From Planococcus citri (taxonomy: Eukaryota > Arthropoda > Insecta > Hemiptera > Pseudococcidae): a stretch of DNA of 64,000 bases. The DNA lies in NCBI RefSeq assembly GCF_950023065.1, contig NC_088679.1, forward strand, positions 20,956,001 to 21,020,000, read 5' to 3'. The position numbers and the translations under genes were made by a program. The notes below the pieces were generated by a model. The model did no database searches, was not told the DNA's origin, and saw nothing but the letters and a program-made list of their open reading frames with translations. Shown here one piece after another: positions 24,820 to 37,689 of the stretch (positions are counted from its first letter, which is position 1; the number at the start of each line of letters is the position of its first letter).

Positions 24820-25319
24820 GAGGTCTTAGGGTTGGTTTTTCAATCGTTCAGATAATGATTTAATCAGCATGGAGTTGACCCAGAGTTAAATTCCTTATCT
24901 GATAGTTAATGAACCGGCCCTTGAAAGAATATTCAGTCCATTTTATTCTGGATTTGAAAATTTTTTCTTATTGTGTTGTCAACTCGGGACCTGAAAATGA
25001 GTTATGTCACGTCACGAGAGCAGACTTTACAACCACTGCAACCCCAGCGCCATCCAACTTTTGGACAATTCAAGCGATACACACAGGCTGAGGAGATTCA
25101 AGCCATCCGACCTTCCAGCAAGGAGAATCGCCATTTGATGAAACAGAACAGTCAAGCTGTGGGGGAATCGTTGATGGGCGTTCTCAGTGGGACCTGGTGA
25201 TTTTAGTCAAAGCCGCCAATGGATGCTCAACCTGACAGGGATTGCAAAATTTGAGGGGTATAAAATTGTGTTGTTGACTCAGACAACGACAAATGTGTCA
25301 GCAACACCTCAAAATTTCT
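24820..25319. other. Unassigned stretch inside the block that splits the 21-bp minisatellite
   Basis: GC-richer than the surroundings at 25000-25200, with overlapping short plus-strand frames (24909-25091 and 24973-25200) that have no recognised domain. It may be part of an old element whose other parts lie at 25320-26205. Confidence 0.3.
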
Positions 25320-25740
25320 AAAGATATTTTATAGATCTTGTAACGGACATCAGACATCAACTTCCTCATCAATATTAGCCAGATGGTTGATGTTGATTAC
25401 AAGATCTACAGAAGTAAGTATCTGCTCAATGACGACATCTTGTAAATATACTTTTGTAAACCCTATAATTGATATCGAAATTCAGGTCATCTTGTCAATG
25501 CCAAAGTTGATGGCATTTATAAGATCAACAAAAGTAAATATACAAGATCAAAATTTTGTATATGTAGATGCGTTTGTCAATCTTATAGTTGACATCAACT
25601 TCGGATAGAATTCCTTACTTTGGATCGACAAGACGACCTGAATTTCGATATAGATCATAAGGTCTACAAAGGTATCTACAATATATCGAAGTCTCGCAGA
25701 TGATTGTAGATATAGAACTGTAGACAGCAGTGACAACCAT
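25320..25740. repeat. Cluster of mixed direct and inverted copies of a 60-bp unit
   Basis: The unit reads roughly TGTARATAYWCTTTTGTAAA, then CCTTATAATTGATATCGAAA and TTCAGGTCATCTTGTC. A forward copy lies at about 25441-25503 and a clear inverted copy at about 25614-25682. Further shortened copies in both orientations lie at about 25500-25545 and 25560-25603. The short frames on both strands are by-products of the repeat. Confidence 0.6.
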
Positions 25741-25779
25741 CAGCATTTCACTAGTTGATAATATGTGGTTAATAACTAT

Positions 25780-26205
25780 AGCTAGTACAATCAATCGGTC
25801 TATGAGGTTTAAGGGTCTCTTCAGCGAGAGTACCTAGAAACTAGAAAGTATTCAACACAATCTTATTTTTGGTGGAAATGGAACACTGTTCGCATTCCCG
25901 TTAAGCGTGAGTAGGATCAAATACAACACCGTTGCCCAATCCATCTCACTGTACCGGGCCTTAATGATAAATAACACTTACTAGAACTAAATGAGAATTA
26001 AACATAAACACTTAACACTCGAGAGTAAAACTTATAAACTAACTGAAGAATTAACGGATTAGCAGATGAACTACATGCCCGCGTCGACTCGAACACATTA
26101 CTGACGTTTCCTACACTCGTAGCTCAGCTCATGCGGCTAGCTTATGAGTATAGAACGCAGTGTTGCCAGTACAACGCAGTGTTACCATGTGGGTTCCCCT
26201 AAACA
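25780..26205 (-). mobile_element. Possible LTR fragment (uncertain)
   Basis: On the minus strand the block begins TGTTTAGGGGAACCCACATG (26205 downward), a plausible 5' LTR start, and is GC-richer than its surroundings. No matching CA end, target-site duplication, primer-binding site or internal gag/pol coding sequence could be found, so it might equally be part of another element. Confidence 0.25.
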
Positions 26206-26211
26206 TATCAC

Positions 26212-26300
26212 TTTGGTAAATTCCCGGTAATTTTGGTAAATTACCGGTAATTTTGGTAATTCTGGTAAATTATCAGTAAATTTTTATTAAATTTTCTAAC
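26212..26300. repeat. Continuation of the 21-bp minisatellite
   Basis: Four or so copies of TTTTGGTAAATTACCGGTAA in the same orientation as the array at 23690-23985. Together they suggest one array split by the 24000-26205 block. Confidence 0.75.
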
Positions 26301-27617
26301 GATAAGTATTCATAGTGAATTTTACTCATTATTAGACTTAGTCATTATTGGTAAATTACCAACATATTTAGTGAGTTACGTGTAATTTGAAAATTTTTGA
26401 TATGGTGATTTTCGTAATTTTTTTGTATTTCTTTGCTGAATTGGTGATATTTCTTAATGAATCACCTGACAAAGAATTTAATTGAAAAAAATTCCAAGCT
26501 CAATGACGAAATCAATTGGTATGTAATTGAACGAAGTTATTTTTTCGATCAATGCCCTCAAGTCCTAATATACAAGGGAGCTTGAAATGAATACTCAGTT
26601 TTTTTCAACCCTTAAATTCAAAATTTATCCCCTCCCTTTGAAGCCCAATTTTTTTGACCCATTTTGTGGTGGTTCTGAAGGGCTGAAATTGAAAGAGGTT
26701 TCCCCCTAGACCCTAAAGAAGGGCTCGACCAATTTTCAGAACTTTCCTATCGTTTTTTGCAGTTTTGATTTTTTGAAAATCATGAACAAAAAACTAATTT
26801 CTAGCTCTCTTTTTTTTGGCAAAGCAGAAAAAATCCAAATTTGAAAAAAAGGCACTTAGGTATGTATGCTTTTGTGACATTGAAAAATACCAATTTTATT
26901 TCTCCAAAGATGTAATTTTTGAACATTTTTGGTCTCTTTCTCTTTGAAAATATCTCCATCACATTTTCTCAATCCTAAATATTACTCATCTGTGATACAA
27001 AAATTAAATATGAAATCTCGCTCCCTCCCAATAACGCAAATAAATTTGTACCTTCGATTGTTTCCCTTCTTTCCTCTTCTTAAGTTGATGAATTTAAATG
27101 TAAACCTGGCATCTATCTTAGAAATTAAGAAAATCGTACGAGACTTACTCACTGACTATGTGGTGCCTTTAAAGTGGTTTTAAAAAATTCTCATAGGTAT
27201 TTGTACTTACCTAGTTGTATACTTTTGCTAATAAATAGCTTTTAAAAATACTATAGCCCCACTTATCCATCCTTCTCGGGTTCTCAGACGATATTTTTTC
27301 AAACGTTGATGTTATTGTTTGAACTAACACTCGGGAAAAGATAAAAATTAACCCGATTTCATTTTTTTTACGACGACCTTATAAGTCTGCAGATCATTCG
27401 TCATTTTCATCAAAAAAAAAAAACCTAACCAATGAGAAAGTCATTTAAACCCTGTAACGTAACGAATGAACACATCTCATAACAGTATTCCCTCCCTATC
27501 ATCACTATATGACACGAATTTGGCACACGAATCTGGGGTAGTATATTTTCACAACGTAACATAGTACATACGATAGGATCACGAAGAAAACTCGAATAAT
27601 AAATGATAAATCCTTAC
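26301..27617. other. Gene-free AT-rich stretch
   Basis: No gene seen. The frame at 26929-27183 (plus) has no recognisable domain. Confidence 0.45.
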
Positions 27618-27723
27618 CTCTTCTAGATGCAAGTTCATCTTTGGCGTTTATTAAGCGGTTGGCGCCATCGATCCTTGAATAGCGTTTCTGAAGTCGACCA
27701 TTTCGAAGGAATGTGGGCACATC
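27618..27723 (-). CDS. Putative 106-base internal exon of an unrecognised host gene
   Basis: On the minus strand a pyrimidine-rich tract followed by GTGCAG precedes the exon at 27723, and AAGAG/GTAAGG forms a near-consensus donor at its other end (GT at 27617-27616). Only one frame is open throughout. It begins DVPTFLRNGRLQKRYSRIDG and ends INAKDELASRR. The exon is much richer in G+C than its surroundings and uses varied codons, unlike the repeats here. Its length leaves one base over, so intron phases differ on the two sides. I do not recognise the family. Partner exons were not found, so the introns must be long or the neighbours lie outside the window. It could also be a lone pseudo-exon. 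Confidence 0.45.
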
Positions 27724-30700
27724 CTGCACAGAAATTATAATAACCATTAGCGCGTTCTCCAGCATTAAATAATCGTAAAGAAAATATGAGCAGCTTGGGG
27801 CATCGCGTGATAGTTGTAAGGTTGCTATTGCCCAATAATTCAGTACACCTATGCGTTAAAATTTCCAAATAATACGTCAAGTTTCGTTAAAAAAAAAAAA
27901 AAAAAAAAACACCAATGGAAAATACACAGGAGGAAAAATAACGAAATAAAAAACGTGTCGAGTGTACACCTAAAGTACCTACAGAAATTAAAAAAAGAAA
28001 AAAAAAGTCTGTTGGTATTCGTGAGTTAGGTGGGCGACGACGACGATGATGTTTCCATACTAGACTTAATTTAACTAATGATTGATTAAAAGTTTTTCCA
28101 CTACGTTAGCAGCGTGTTGTTTTTTTAGCCAGCCAAATTCGATATCATTATAAAGTGGAAAAAGCGAACGAAAAATGCAGCCTTTACGTGATCTGCCTAA
28201 ATAGGCTTGACATGGATTACGCCTTTTACCATTTCGCAGCCTATCGCAGATATATCGACGAAAGGAATGAAATGGAAACCAAAACGAGGAAATTAAATTT
28301 ATAATAAACGATTCGAAATAGCTATGGGAATTTATCTGCAACGCACAATGTACTAATTAATGAGTTTATTATTCGGTTTCTGATTACATTGTATAAAGAA
28401 CAATTAAGTAATTTATGCCGAACGCAGTTTTTTTTTTAAAGCAAAATGATTAATTTTTTTATACAGTCGTCGATCAATTTTCGCTGCCTCTGTCGTGTCC
28501 CAAGAAAGAAAAACAAAAAAAAACACTGCGAAACAGTTGGTTTAGATGTTTTTTTAATGGCGAGCTTTATAATAACGGTTAATTATTATTACCTATGTAA
28601 ATTGAAAAATTATCGATTTTTTTCATTATGCTATGGAATTAATACACAAGCCTTGATGAAATTGATAGAATTTTTCTCTATAAAGCTGTTACATGCCTAG
28701 GAAGCAGCGGGCAACGAGCAAGCTGGGCTTTTACTCGATACAAAAGCCAGATTAACATACTTCAGGTCTATAAGCTGATGAATGTAGAAATTAACAAACT
28801 TTAAATCTATTCGTTACAAATGTTTCCAAACTGCTAACTTTTTTATCCGTTGAAAAAATTGGTAGATAATCGTATTAAACTTTTTTTTTCAAACTCCTAA
28901 TCATTTTAGCTGGAATAATTTAGAAAAAAATCCAACGGACTGTCTCCACAGAGGTTTTCTATTGTATAGTTACATGTGGAAAAAATTAAATAAAGGAAAA
29001 AGTTTTTTTTTATCGATGCTGCTTAAAATTCATTTCATTCGTCAAAGTGTCTTTGCTATTTTTAGGAGAAAAAAAACGCGTTCATTATGTAATTTAAATT
29101 CTAATTTCAACGCTAAGTACGAGTAATATTATTACCCTTTTAATGAAAAATCTACCAAGTTAAGGTTTTTTTTCACTTTTGTTAATTTAAACATGTATTT
29201 TAAACGTTATTTTGTATTATACACTCGTACACATTACACACTGGTGAAATTTATACTCTCGATAAAGTGTTTGAACTTCACAGAAGAACATCTACAACGC
29301 CCTTTTTACCTTGTGGGAATTAAGGTGACAGTTTGGGTAAAATGTTTCTTGCGGATGATTAGCAAAGGCTGAATGCTAAAACCTTGGTATTACGCCTTTT
29401 CATATACATTATTACGTGAAATGGTCGTTTGTCATACAGTCAGTGGGTTTCAGTTTTGTTTTCATAATTTAGTGTAGTATGCCTTCGTCTCGATATAGCG
29501 GGGTGTACGTAGGTATTGGATATTGAGCCTTTGCTGCCCGAAGCTTTCAAATTCAAATAGTACACGTGGCATTTGAACGATGCTATAGATTAATTATACC
29601 AATAACTGTGTCTTGTTGGAATTTTTTTTCTTCAATGAGACCCTCGAGCTTTTTGGTATACTTACATATAAAAAGTGGAGTCTAGTCTACAACAACACAG
29701 ATTTGTCAAAAAAGTGTAAAATGTCATAATTTTTTCGACGAATTTGTATGTGTATTTGTTCTGAACTTTGCTTCTTTATACCTACTTTAACACTTATTGC
29801 GCAATTGAATGGATTTGGTTGAATTCTTACATTTCTAATGAATGAAATAGAGGACAAAGTAAAATCGAAAGCAGTTGAATAGAAAAATACATGACCAGCC
29901 AAAAGAACAGAGTCGGGTAGGGCGATTTGCCTTCATCCTCAGATTTTGAAGAAGTTGTTCATTATGAAAACCCCTCATGAAAAAATTTTCAGATCACCAA
30001 ATCACCTCTAACCCGTTCAAAATAGTGAAATTGCAATTTCAGTTTAAAATTTCCAACTTTGATAGTTTTCACTCGATTTTTTTAAAGCTTTGCAGAGATG
30101 TTGGACAGTTGGACACTACTAAGTGTTATTTGTAGGATTTTTTTGAAATTTTGTCAATCATATGTACTGGGAAAATCGCGCATTTTCAGATTTCAAATAG
30201 CATTTTTGGTCACGATCTAGAGTTTTCAAATATGTAATTGGATTATTCAAGCCATTTGACAATCATTTTTGGACCTTGTAAAAATATGGCTTTAAATCAT
30301 AAATGTCGGTACCATATTTTCGACTACCTAGTTTATTGTTTCAAAAATAATTGAAGACTGGAATTTTCAGCTTTCCAGATTGCAAAATAAAAAAATACAT
30401 TTTCAACTCACGGATTTGCCATTCACCTGCCCTAATTGATTCCGAATGTCAACTCGTGACTTTATTAAATTCATTTGCCAAAGTTGATCACAATACGTCT
30501 TATTCTGGAGGAATTTGAAAGTGCTGGAAAAAAATTAACTTTTGTTGGGAGATCAATTTAAGAACAAATGAGAGATTTTGAGCAACTTTCGTGAAAATTT
30601 GGAAATTTTAGCATTTTTTTTAAATTTGAGACTTTCAACTTATAAAAAAATACCAACACTTTTCAATTCATCACCTCGAATTTTGAAATTCATCTGCCCT

Positions 30701-33700
30701 AATCGACTTGAAATCGCATTGAAAACTCAACTTTAGCAGCTTAAAATTTGGTTCTGCGAAGCTCAAGTAAAATGCTCCTAAGTGAGCCAAATTTCGGCTC
30801 AAATGTTTCAGAATGTGTCAGATTGAAGTTTGAGAGGGAAATGGTCCTATTACTCACAAATGCCAAACATAGGTATGTACCTTCAAAGGAGGTAAGAAAA
30901 ACTGCAAAATGTTAAATCATCGAGATAAAAGTGACATACAAAATGTATATTCTAACTTTCATAGTCCCTCATCCCCTTTGAAAACCTATGTGGATATTAA
31001 TCTGCTACACTGGACTTCTCTCTCTCCTTTTTCTACTGAAACAGGTTTCCAAAATATTGCAACAGCTGCTTTTAAAAAATTGACCAAAAAATCAAGCCTA
31101 ATTTGAAAAAGTAAAGGGGTTGGAAGTTTCAAACTTTAACATACATATTTGAACCATATCAAATGATATACTTACCTACCAAGAAGAAAATAAAATACGT
31201 AAAATCAAAAATATTCGAAACAATAGCTGCAAGCAGTAGATAGGTATTAGGAACTTACTACAGCGATAAGTGTCAATAAATATATAAAATCGAGGTTATT
31301 ACGTACAAAGCACAGGAACATATCTACTTCCTCATTTCCACAAAGAAGAGTACAGAATCGGAAGGCAGGGAACCTCAGCCAGTGGCAAAACAGACAACAT
31401 GGCAGCTTATTTTTTCTCTAACCTCTTGTTTCACCCCTAACCCTTCTTTATACCTTTCATTTACCCAATTTAAAGCTCACTTTTTTCACTCTCGGTTCAA
31501 AAGCGATGAAAAAATAATCAAGAAGAAAAATACACGTAGGTTACCGCCAGAACAACGAACAGAGAGTAAGAGAAATAGAGACGAGGAAAAAAAAAAGAGG
31601 TAAAAATATTTAAGCTAATTTTCTAACCACCGGAAAATGTAATAAGTCATCCTGTATTCAAAAAGCTGCTTAAGCTTCGTATTAAATCGTGAAAAGTGTC
31701 AAAACGGTATGAAAATATCATTAAATCTCGGAAACGCGCATACAAAAGCTGGTTTTTGTTTTAAGTGGAAAAAAAATTTAATGTTTTAAACGTTCAAAAT
31801 GCTTCAACATTCCTAACTTTATGCATGTCGTTTTTTTCTACATCTTTTGCCCGTTTTGGTATTATAACTGCGAGAGCTATGTTAGGCAAAATTTTACGAA
31901 TGGTGTGATTTTTCTCATCTTTTGACGTGCGAGCATTTTAAGTATTTAGTTTTGCGCGATGCTATGAAAAAAAACAACAGTATTTTCTTATGCATTTTGT
32001 ACTAGAATCGCTATAAAATTTGCCCTAATGATAGTGAAATTTTTGTATGAAAGTAAGTTACTTACCTATCGATGTACCTACGTACAATTAAAAATCTATT
32101 CGGAAGAGTGTTAATGTTTCAAAGTAACAGCTTTCGTAAGAAGTTAAAACACTCGTGCAACTTTTTTTCTTGTTCGCATCTTTTGAAAGGTTGGAAATGT
32201 TGACGCGACACCTCGGCCCAAAATCCATTAGAACGTTTTATTACTCACGTTATTATTGGATTATCCATCATCGTTAAAATATAATATAAAAAACATCGAA
32301 ACGGTCTTCGGAGAAATTTTTTCGTTGCTAGACCCGCCAGCAACATTTATTCAAACGAATTCATCATGTTTTTGTAAATATAACGTCCGAATGATAGAGA
32401 GAGTTGTTGCAAATTTTAGGTAATTTTCAAACACACTCTTGTTGGAAATGACGTTCGAATGAATTTATATGCATAGGACCGTAGGTGGTATTGTTTGTAT
32501 TTCTATTTTCATCCGAATATCAGCCGCGTTAATCCTTCTTTGCATATTTTTGATCAACTAGGTACCCACCTTGCACCATATTTAGGTATATAAACGAAGA
32601 TAATGAAGTTTTTTTTTCCAAATCTGGTTCGTATAGAAAACAATTTGATGTTAATTCAAAATTCATATAGATATTCTGATTGAATATTGTGATGACGGGA
32701 ATCGCTAAAGGATATGAAATTTGCCCCGCAGGATACAAAAATCCTACCTGCCTCTAATTTCACGATTAAATGACAGTGTTTCGATGATGCATTCATTATT
32801 CCTAGGTACCTATTACAGACCTAATTCAATGCGCAAAAAGGAGACCTACCATACTAAATCATATAGAAAATAACATCACGACGGTAAATTTAAAGATATA
32901 ATTTGACCAAGTTGGTCATTTGGTAAATGGTATTGCGAGTAAATAAGCCTAATTCAACAGCTGCAGAAGGATTGAGAAAATTATGAATTAGGGTAGCTTT
33001 TGATTGGTAATGGTCACGATTCAATCTTTTCCAAAACGATAAATATTACCGAAATTTATTCACGATGTATTCATTCTCGATGAAATATCTAATAAAAATA
33101 CATCGTAAAAAGAAAGATATAGAAAAGAATAGGGGAAGACATGGTATCCATATTTAAGCTCTGAGCTATAAATAGCATAAGTTGGCGGTACTGGATATCA
33201 TATTGCCATGTTATAGTTTGTATATTTGGAAATATATGTCATTGTTTGTAAAGATTACCAATTTTAGCGAAAATTGTTACAATATTTCAGAAGTCGAAAA
33301 ACTTTTCATCTCAAGTTTTCCGTCAACGAAATGCCAACTTATGTTTTGCCATTTTTAAAACAATCCGAGCTAAGAGCGCTTTTATGGAAATGAGTAAAAT
33401 AAAGCAACATTTTTCACTCGGCTATGCATATCTATTTTCAAACCGAAGGATTGAAGTTGCGGATGCTAATATTTTACTTTACACGGTTTGCAAAAGTCTA
33501 TTCTGCAGCCGAGTTTAAAAGTTGCGAATTTTAAACGGTAGGACTTTTAACGGGGAAAAATGATTTGAGGTGATTTTATTTTGTATAGTTAGTGTTTGTG
33601 ATAGTTTTTTCGAGAGAAAGAATGGTCACCTTGGAGGGATTTCGTAAAGAAAAATGCAATCTGCCAAGCCAGAGATGACATTTATTTTTAATGCCCTCAA

Positions 33701-35209
33701 AATCACATCAATCGAATGTATGGAGAATTTTTCGCAGCTATTGAACCTTTTATATTTTTTAAATGTACCTATAGGTCTGTAAAAGTGAAATTTATTTTTG
33801 AAAATTGCAACTTTTTCGGCCGAAAGTGGCCATTTTGAAATAGAAAAAATCCCAAATTACCTATACGCAGAGGAGGATCTTAACAGCTGAAAAAATTTTT
33901 GAATTGAACAAAACTGAACAGAAAGAACAAGAAAAAATACCCCACAAGCCAATATTTCAGGAGTAACGCACATTTTTCGCTTTTTTAGTACCTACTTACT
34001 TGAATTTTTAAAATTATGGTAGACCTGCAGAAATAACTAAAAAATTAAAAATTTACCTAATGAAACTACATAGGTAATAGAAAGCTAAAATTTGGAACGT
34101 ACCTATAGCTATACTTGGTAAAGACCTAAAAAGTTAGCCTCGGCACCTCTAGAAGAGAGATATGGGTCTTGAAACGAGAGGCATTTTCGAAAAAATCGTA
34201 ATTTTTTCGCTCTAGCCCCTACTCAACCGGTTTTGGAAAAAATGGTTCAGTTTCAAAAATAGTGTTTCAGATTTTGAGTCGATCTAGCCATTGCTTGAAA
34301 AGCCAAGACCATATTTGGGGTTTTGTTTTAGTGAGCGTTGAAAATTTTCAAATCGCTTAAATATTTTTGGTTGAATTCGTGTTTTGAAAATTTTTCACAT
34401 TTATTGAGCCAAAACATTAAAATAAAATATGTAATTTCTGAAACTGGAGAAATATTTTGGAATGAAGTGGTGCACGTTTTTCAGTCGTCAATATGTGTGG
34501 CAATTTGAAATTTTCAATAACAACAAGAAAATTTGCATGTTTCCAGGATTTTTTTTCGAAAGTCATATTTTCTGATGGGTATTTTGGTTCAATTAATGTG
34601 AAATATTTCAGAAAAAAATTTCAAAACACGAATTTACCCAGAAATGAACGATTTGAAATTTTTCAGCCGCTCAGTAGAACTCTGAAAGTGATCTTGGATT
34701 TTAATGGCAATGGCTTAGGTCGAAGCAGAATCCCAAATAATATCTTTTGGGACTAACAATAAGTAATTTTCCCAAAAATTGGTGACAATCGATTGATGGA
34801 GGAGAGGGGGGGTTGTTGACTCAGTGCCACAGAAAGCCAATTTTTGCTTTATAGGCAAATGAATAAGGGCTTCCTGAAAATTGTTCACACTCTCTCCCAA
34901 TTCTAAAGCAAGTATGCTAAAAAAATCGAGTTCGAAACCGAGTAGCTTACAAAACAGAATTATTTCCTATGAAGAAGCTCCTCCTCTCCCCCTCCCGCCA
35001 AAAAATTATAATTTTGTTTTCAAAACAAAAATTGTTCAAAAAGAAGTTTTCTAAAACTTGAAGTTTTATGTTTGAAAGTTGAAGTCAGGAACAAATTTTC
35101 TTTGGTGAGAAACAAATTTTGGAGAGAGATTTTTTTCTCTTGTACAAAAAAATTGTTTCAGGAAAATTTTTCATTTGAGACTTTTTTTGAAAAGCAAGGT
35201 TTAGTAGAT
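27724..35209. other. Long gene-free AT-rich stretch
   Basis: No gene recognised on either strand over 7.5 kb. A(19) near 27889-27909. From 29930 to 30800 imperfect repeats share phrases such as CATCTGCCCTAATCGA and GAAATTTTGGAAATTTTAGC, related to a phrase at 36020-36100. Similar long-period low-complexity DNA runs at 33640-34480. The frame at 28075-28341 (minus) is GC-richer but lacks splice sites and a recognised domain. If the exon at 27618-27723 is real, part of this stretch may be its intron. Confidence 0.4.
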
Positions 35210-35600
35210 TTTGTTCCATGAAGTTTTCACTTTCCCTTCAAAAATGAAGTTTTCCGTTTTTCATAAAAATGAAGTTTTAATTTTTAATATACCAAACTGA
35301 AGCTTTTTCAATTTTTCATAAAAATGAAGTTTTTAATTTATAATAAAAATGAAATTTTTCAATTTTTCTTTTTCATAAAAATTAAGAAGGTATTGTTTCT
35401 ATTTTCTGTTCAAAAATGAAGTGTTCATTTTTTCGTTACATTTTCTTTTTAGGATGAAGTTTGCATTCTTATTCTCTCCAAAAACGAAATCAAGTTTTCA
35501 TTTTCAGTTCAAAAATGAAGTTTTCATTTTATTAATCAAAAATGATTTGCATATTTTCTCCTCTGAAAATGCAGTTTACAAGTTTTTCCAAAAAACTCGG
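35210..35600. repeat. Degenerate tandem repeat, AAAAATGAAGTTTTCATTTTT unit
   Basis: About ten loose copies of AAAAATGAAGTTTTYATTTT with spacings of roughly 25-45 bases. Each copy contains a short palindrome (GAAGTTTTCATTTTTC). The frame at 35421-35609 is a by-product. Confidence 0.65.
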
Positions 35601-35609
35601 GTCATCTGA

Positions 35610-36847
35610 AAAGGTAGGTACGGGACAAATCGTCCCACTTACCCTCCTCCCTATGATGAGAGTAATTTTGTTTCTGAAGATGAAAACGCTGGATTTTTCT
35701 TAAAATTTTGAGATTTCCAAACAACAAAAAAATCACTTTTCAGCTGCCAAATGTTGATTGCAACGCTTTCTAAAGAGATTTGAAGTAGCTGAGGAAAAAT
35801 AATTTTTTTTCTATGGCCTCCAGATCGGCTCAAAAACGAACGTACATAGTTGATTTGTGAGATCGAATTTAGAGAATGGAAAAAAGTTTTGAGTGGTTTC
35901 TGGTTTGTTACAAAAATTGGCGATTATGGAATTATTTAAAGATTTGAAATTTCCAATTTGTGAAATAGTTGTAGGTAGATATACATGTACATTGCATACT
36001 TTTCAACCCCCCCCCCCTCATTTCAGATTTGAAATTCAGCTGTCTTTCATAGATTCCGAATGTCAAACTTATGACTGGATTACATTTTCAGCTGTCGTTC
36101 TAGAACAATTTGAAATCTCTGGAGAAAAGTCAATAATTTTTGCTGAATAAGGCTTCAGACCGACTTGAAAATAGTGGAAATAGATTTGGGGCGGGCGTGT
36201 GCAGAGGAAAGAGTTCTCTGATTGAGGCAGTGAGGCGAGTAAAAAGTACCTCAACTCCTCCAGCTCCCATGAAAAAATGGTTAGTTTTTTTCAGGTTTAA
36301 AAAGTTCAATATTAACGCGAATATATTAAAAACATCCATTTCATTCTGACTTCAGAATTCAGCAAGCATATCGACTGGTTAAAATTTTAAGTGTTTTGAT
36401 TTGTAAAATTATTAGGTACCTAAGTATAAAAATCGATAACATACTCAAAAGACTCTAGAATTCACAGTTATTTCGTTCGAATGTTTTAAAATTCAAGTAC
36501 CTACTTACTCCAATAGTACTTCTTACCTATTTTATTTTAAAATACTTCACGAACCTATACTTAGATGAAAAAAAATTCAGTAGGTAGGTACATATTTTTA
36601 AATTATTGTTGGCTACAAAAATAACATGAAAAAAATAATGCAACATTGAGTGATAACGATCGATGAATGTAATTTTTGAAATCAATGGTGTTTTTATACA
36701 ATGTTTTCCACACAAAAAATTACTCTAAATATTTTTACAATTTCTTTATTGATATTACAAGTTCAGTTGCAAACTGTCGACGAGTATGTATACCTATCAA
36801 TCATTTTAGACCATTAGTCTGTTCTTAACAAATTGCACTTTTATGAA
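35610..36847. other. Upstream region of the CAP gene, no gene recognised
   Basis: Should contain the promoter and possibly a first exon with a signal peptide, but I cannot identify either. It contains C(9) near 36008 and low-complexity phrases shared with 29930-30800. The frames at 35893-36150 and 36140-36349 have no recognised domain. Confidence 0.35.
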
Positions 36848-37605
36848 ATGCTGTTTTGCAGATTCACATGTCAAGATTTAAATCAAGTTTTGTTGAATAT
36901 TACAAACGCCAAAAGAAAACTTCACGAAACACCAGATTTAACACTTAATACCAGTGTAAATGATAATCTACTTCTTTTTTCGAATCATTTCAATTAATAA
37001 TAATTTTTAAAGGTATTTTTCCAGTTGATACCGGACGCGATTAAATACGCCCAGAAACTTTCATCGGAATGTACTCTATATCATGCCCAAGGAGACTTCG
37101 GTGAAAATTTATTTTTGGCGCGAGATCCTGCGATAAAATTAGATAAACAGGATTCTGATTTTGGAGCTATCGATGCCTTCTATTCAGAAATATCGTGTTA
37201 CTGCGGATACGAAACTAATTGCCCACCTTGCGTTTATGGTCAGTATTTATAATATTACGTACCAACATAAATAATCCATTAAAAACCATAATTTTATTAA
37301 TGAAAAATAGTGTATTGAAATCCACAGGTCATTTCACTCAGCTCATTTGGTTAGAAACCAAATCACAAGGATGTGGTGCCTGTAAGAGTTCGAAAAGCCA
37401 ATGTTTTGTCATTGTTTGTAGGTATTACCCTCCTGGAAACTTCAGAGGAGCGTACGGAGCAAATGTTAAACCACCTTATGGAAAACAGCCTCCAATTTGG
37501 GAAGTTTTTCAGAAAGCTACAACGCAAGATATGGCTATAGCCGGAGCCATATTGGCTGCTTTCTTTGGTATTGTTGTGTTTAGTTTTATAATGCATTTCG
37601 AATAG
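36848..37605 (+). CDS. CAP/SCP-domain protein with C-terminal membrane segment (three exons)
   Basis: Exons: 36848-36955, 37025-37238, 37328-37605. Introns are 69 and 89 bases with GT-AG ends (gtaaat...ttccag; gtcagt...ccacag). The joined frame gives 199 residues. Exon 1 has the first CAP helix (NAKRKLHETPDLTL), exon 2 IKYAQKLSSEC. The four residues lining the CAP cavity are present: His56, Glu63 (GENL), Glu91 (YSEI) and His109 (GHFTQLIW). The second family signature is VCRYYPPGNFRG at 137-148. Cysteines at 94, 96, 102, 105, 123, 126, 133 and 138 suggest disulphides and so a secretory location. Residues 176-196 form one hydrophobic segment near the C-terminus. The ATG at 36848 gives no signal peptide. 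It overlaps a good acceptor (TGTTTTGCAG, ending 36861), so a separate upstream signal-peptide exon may be the true start. CAP proteins act in secretion, lipid binding or venom/allergen roles; the role here is unknown. Confidence 0.88.
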
Positions 37606-37678
37606 TAGCTGCAGAGGTAGGTAGATAGATGTTTTTGAAAATATATTGTTTATACTTTTATTTATAGTTCATGTGTTA

Positions 37679-37684
37679 ATTAAA
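37679..37684 (+). terminator. Possible polyadenylation signal of the CAP gene
   Basis: ATTAAA lies 74 bases after the stop codon at 37603-37605, a typical distance. The local AT-richness makes chance occurrence likely. Confidence 0.3.
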
Positions 37685-37689
37685 TTAGA

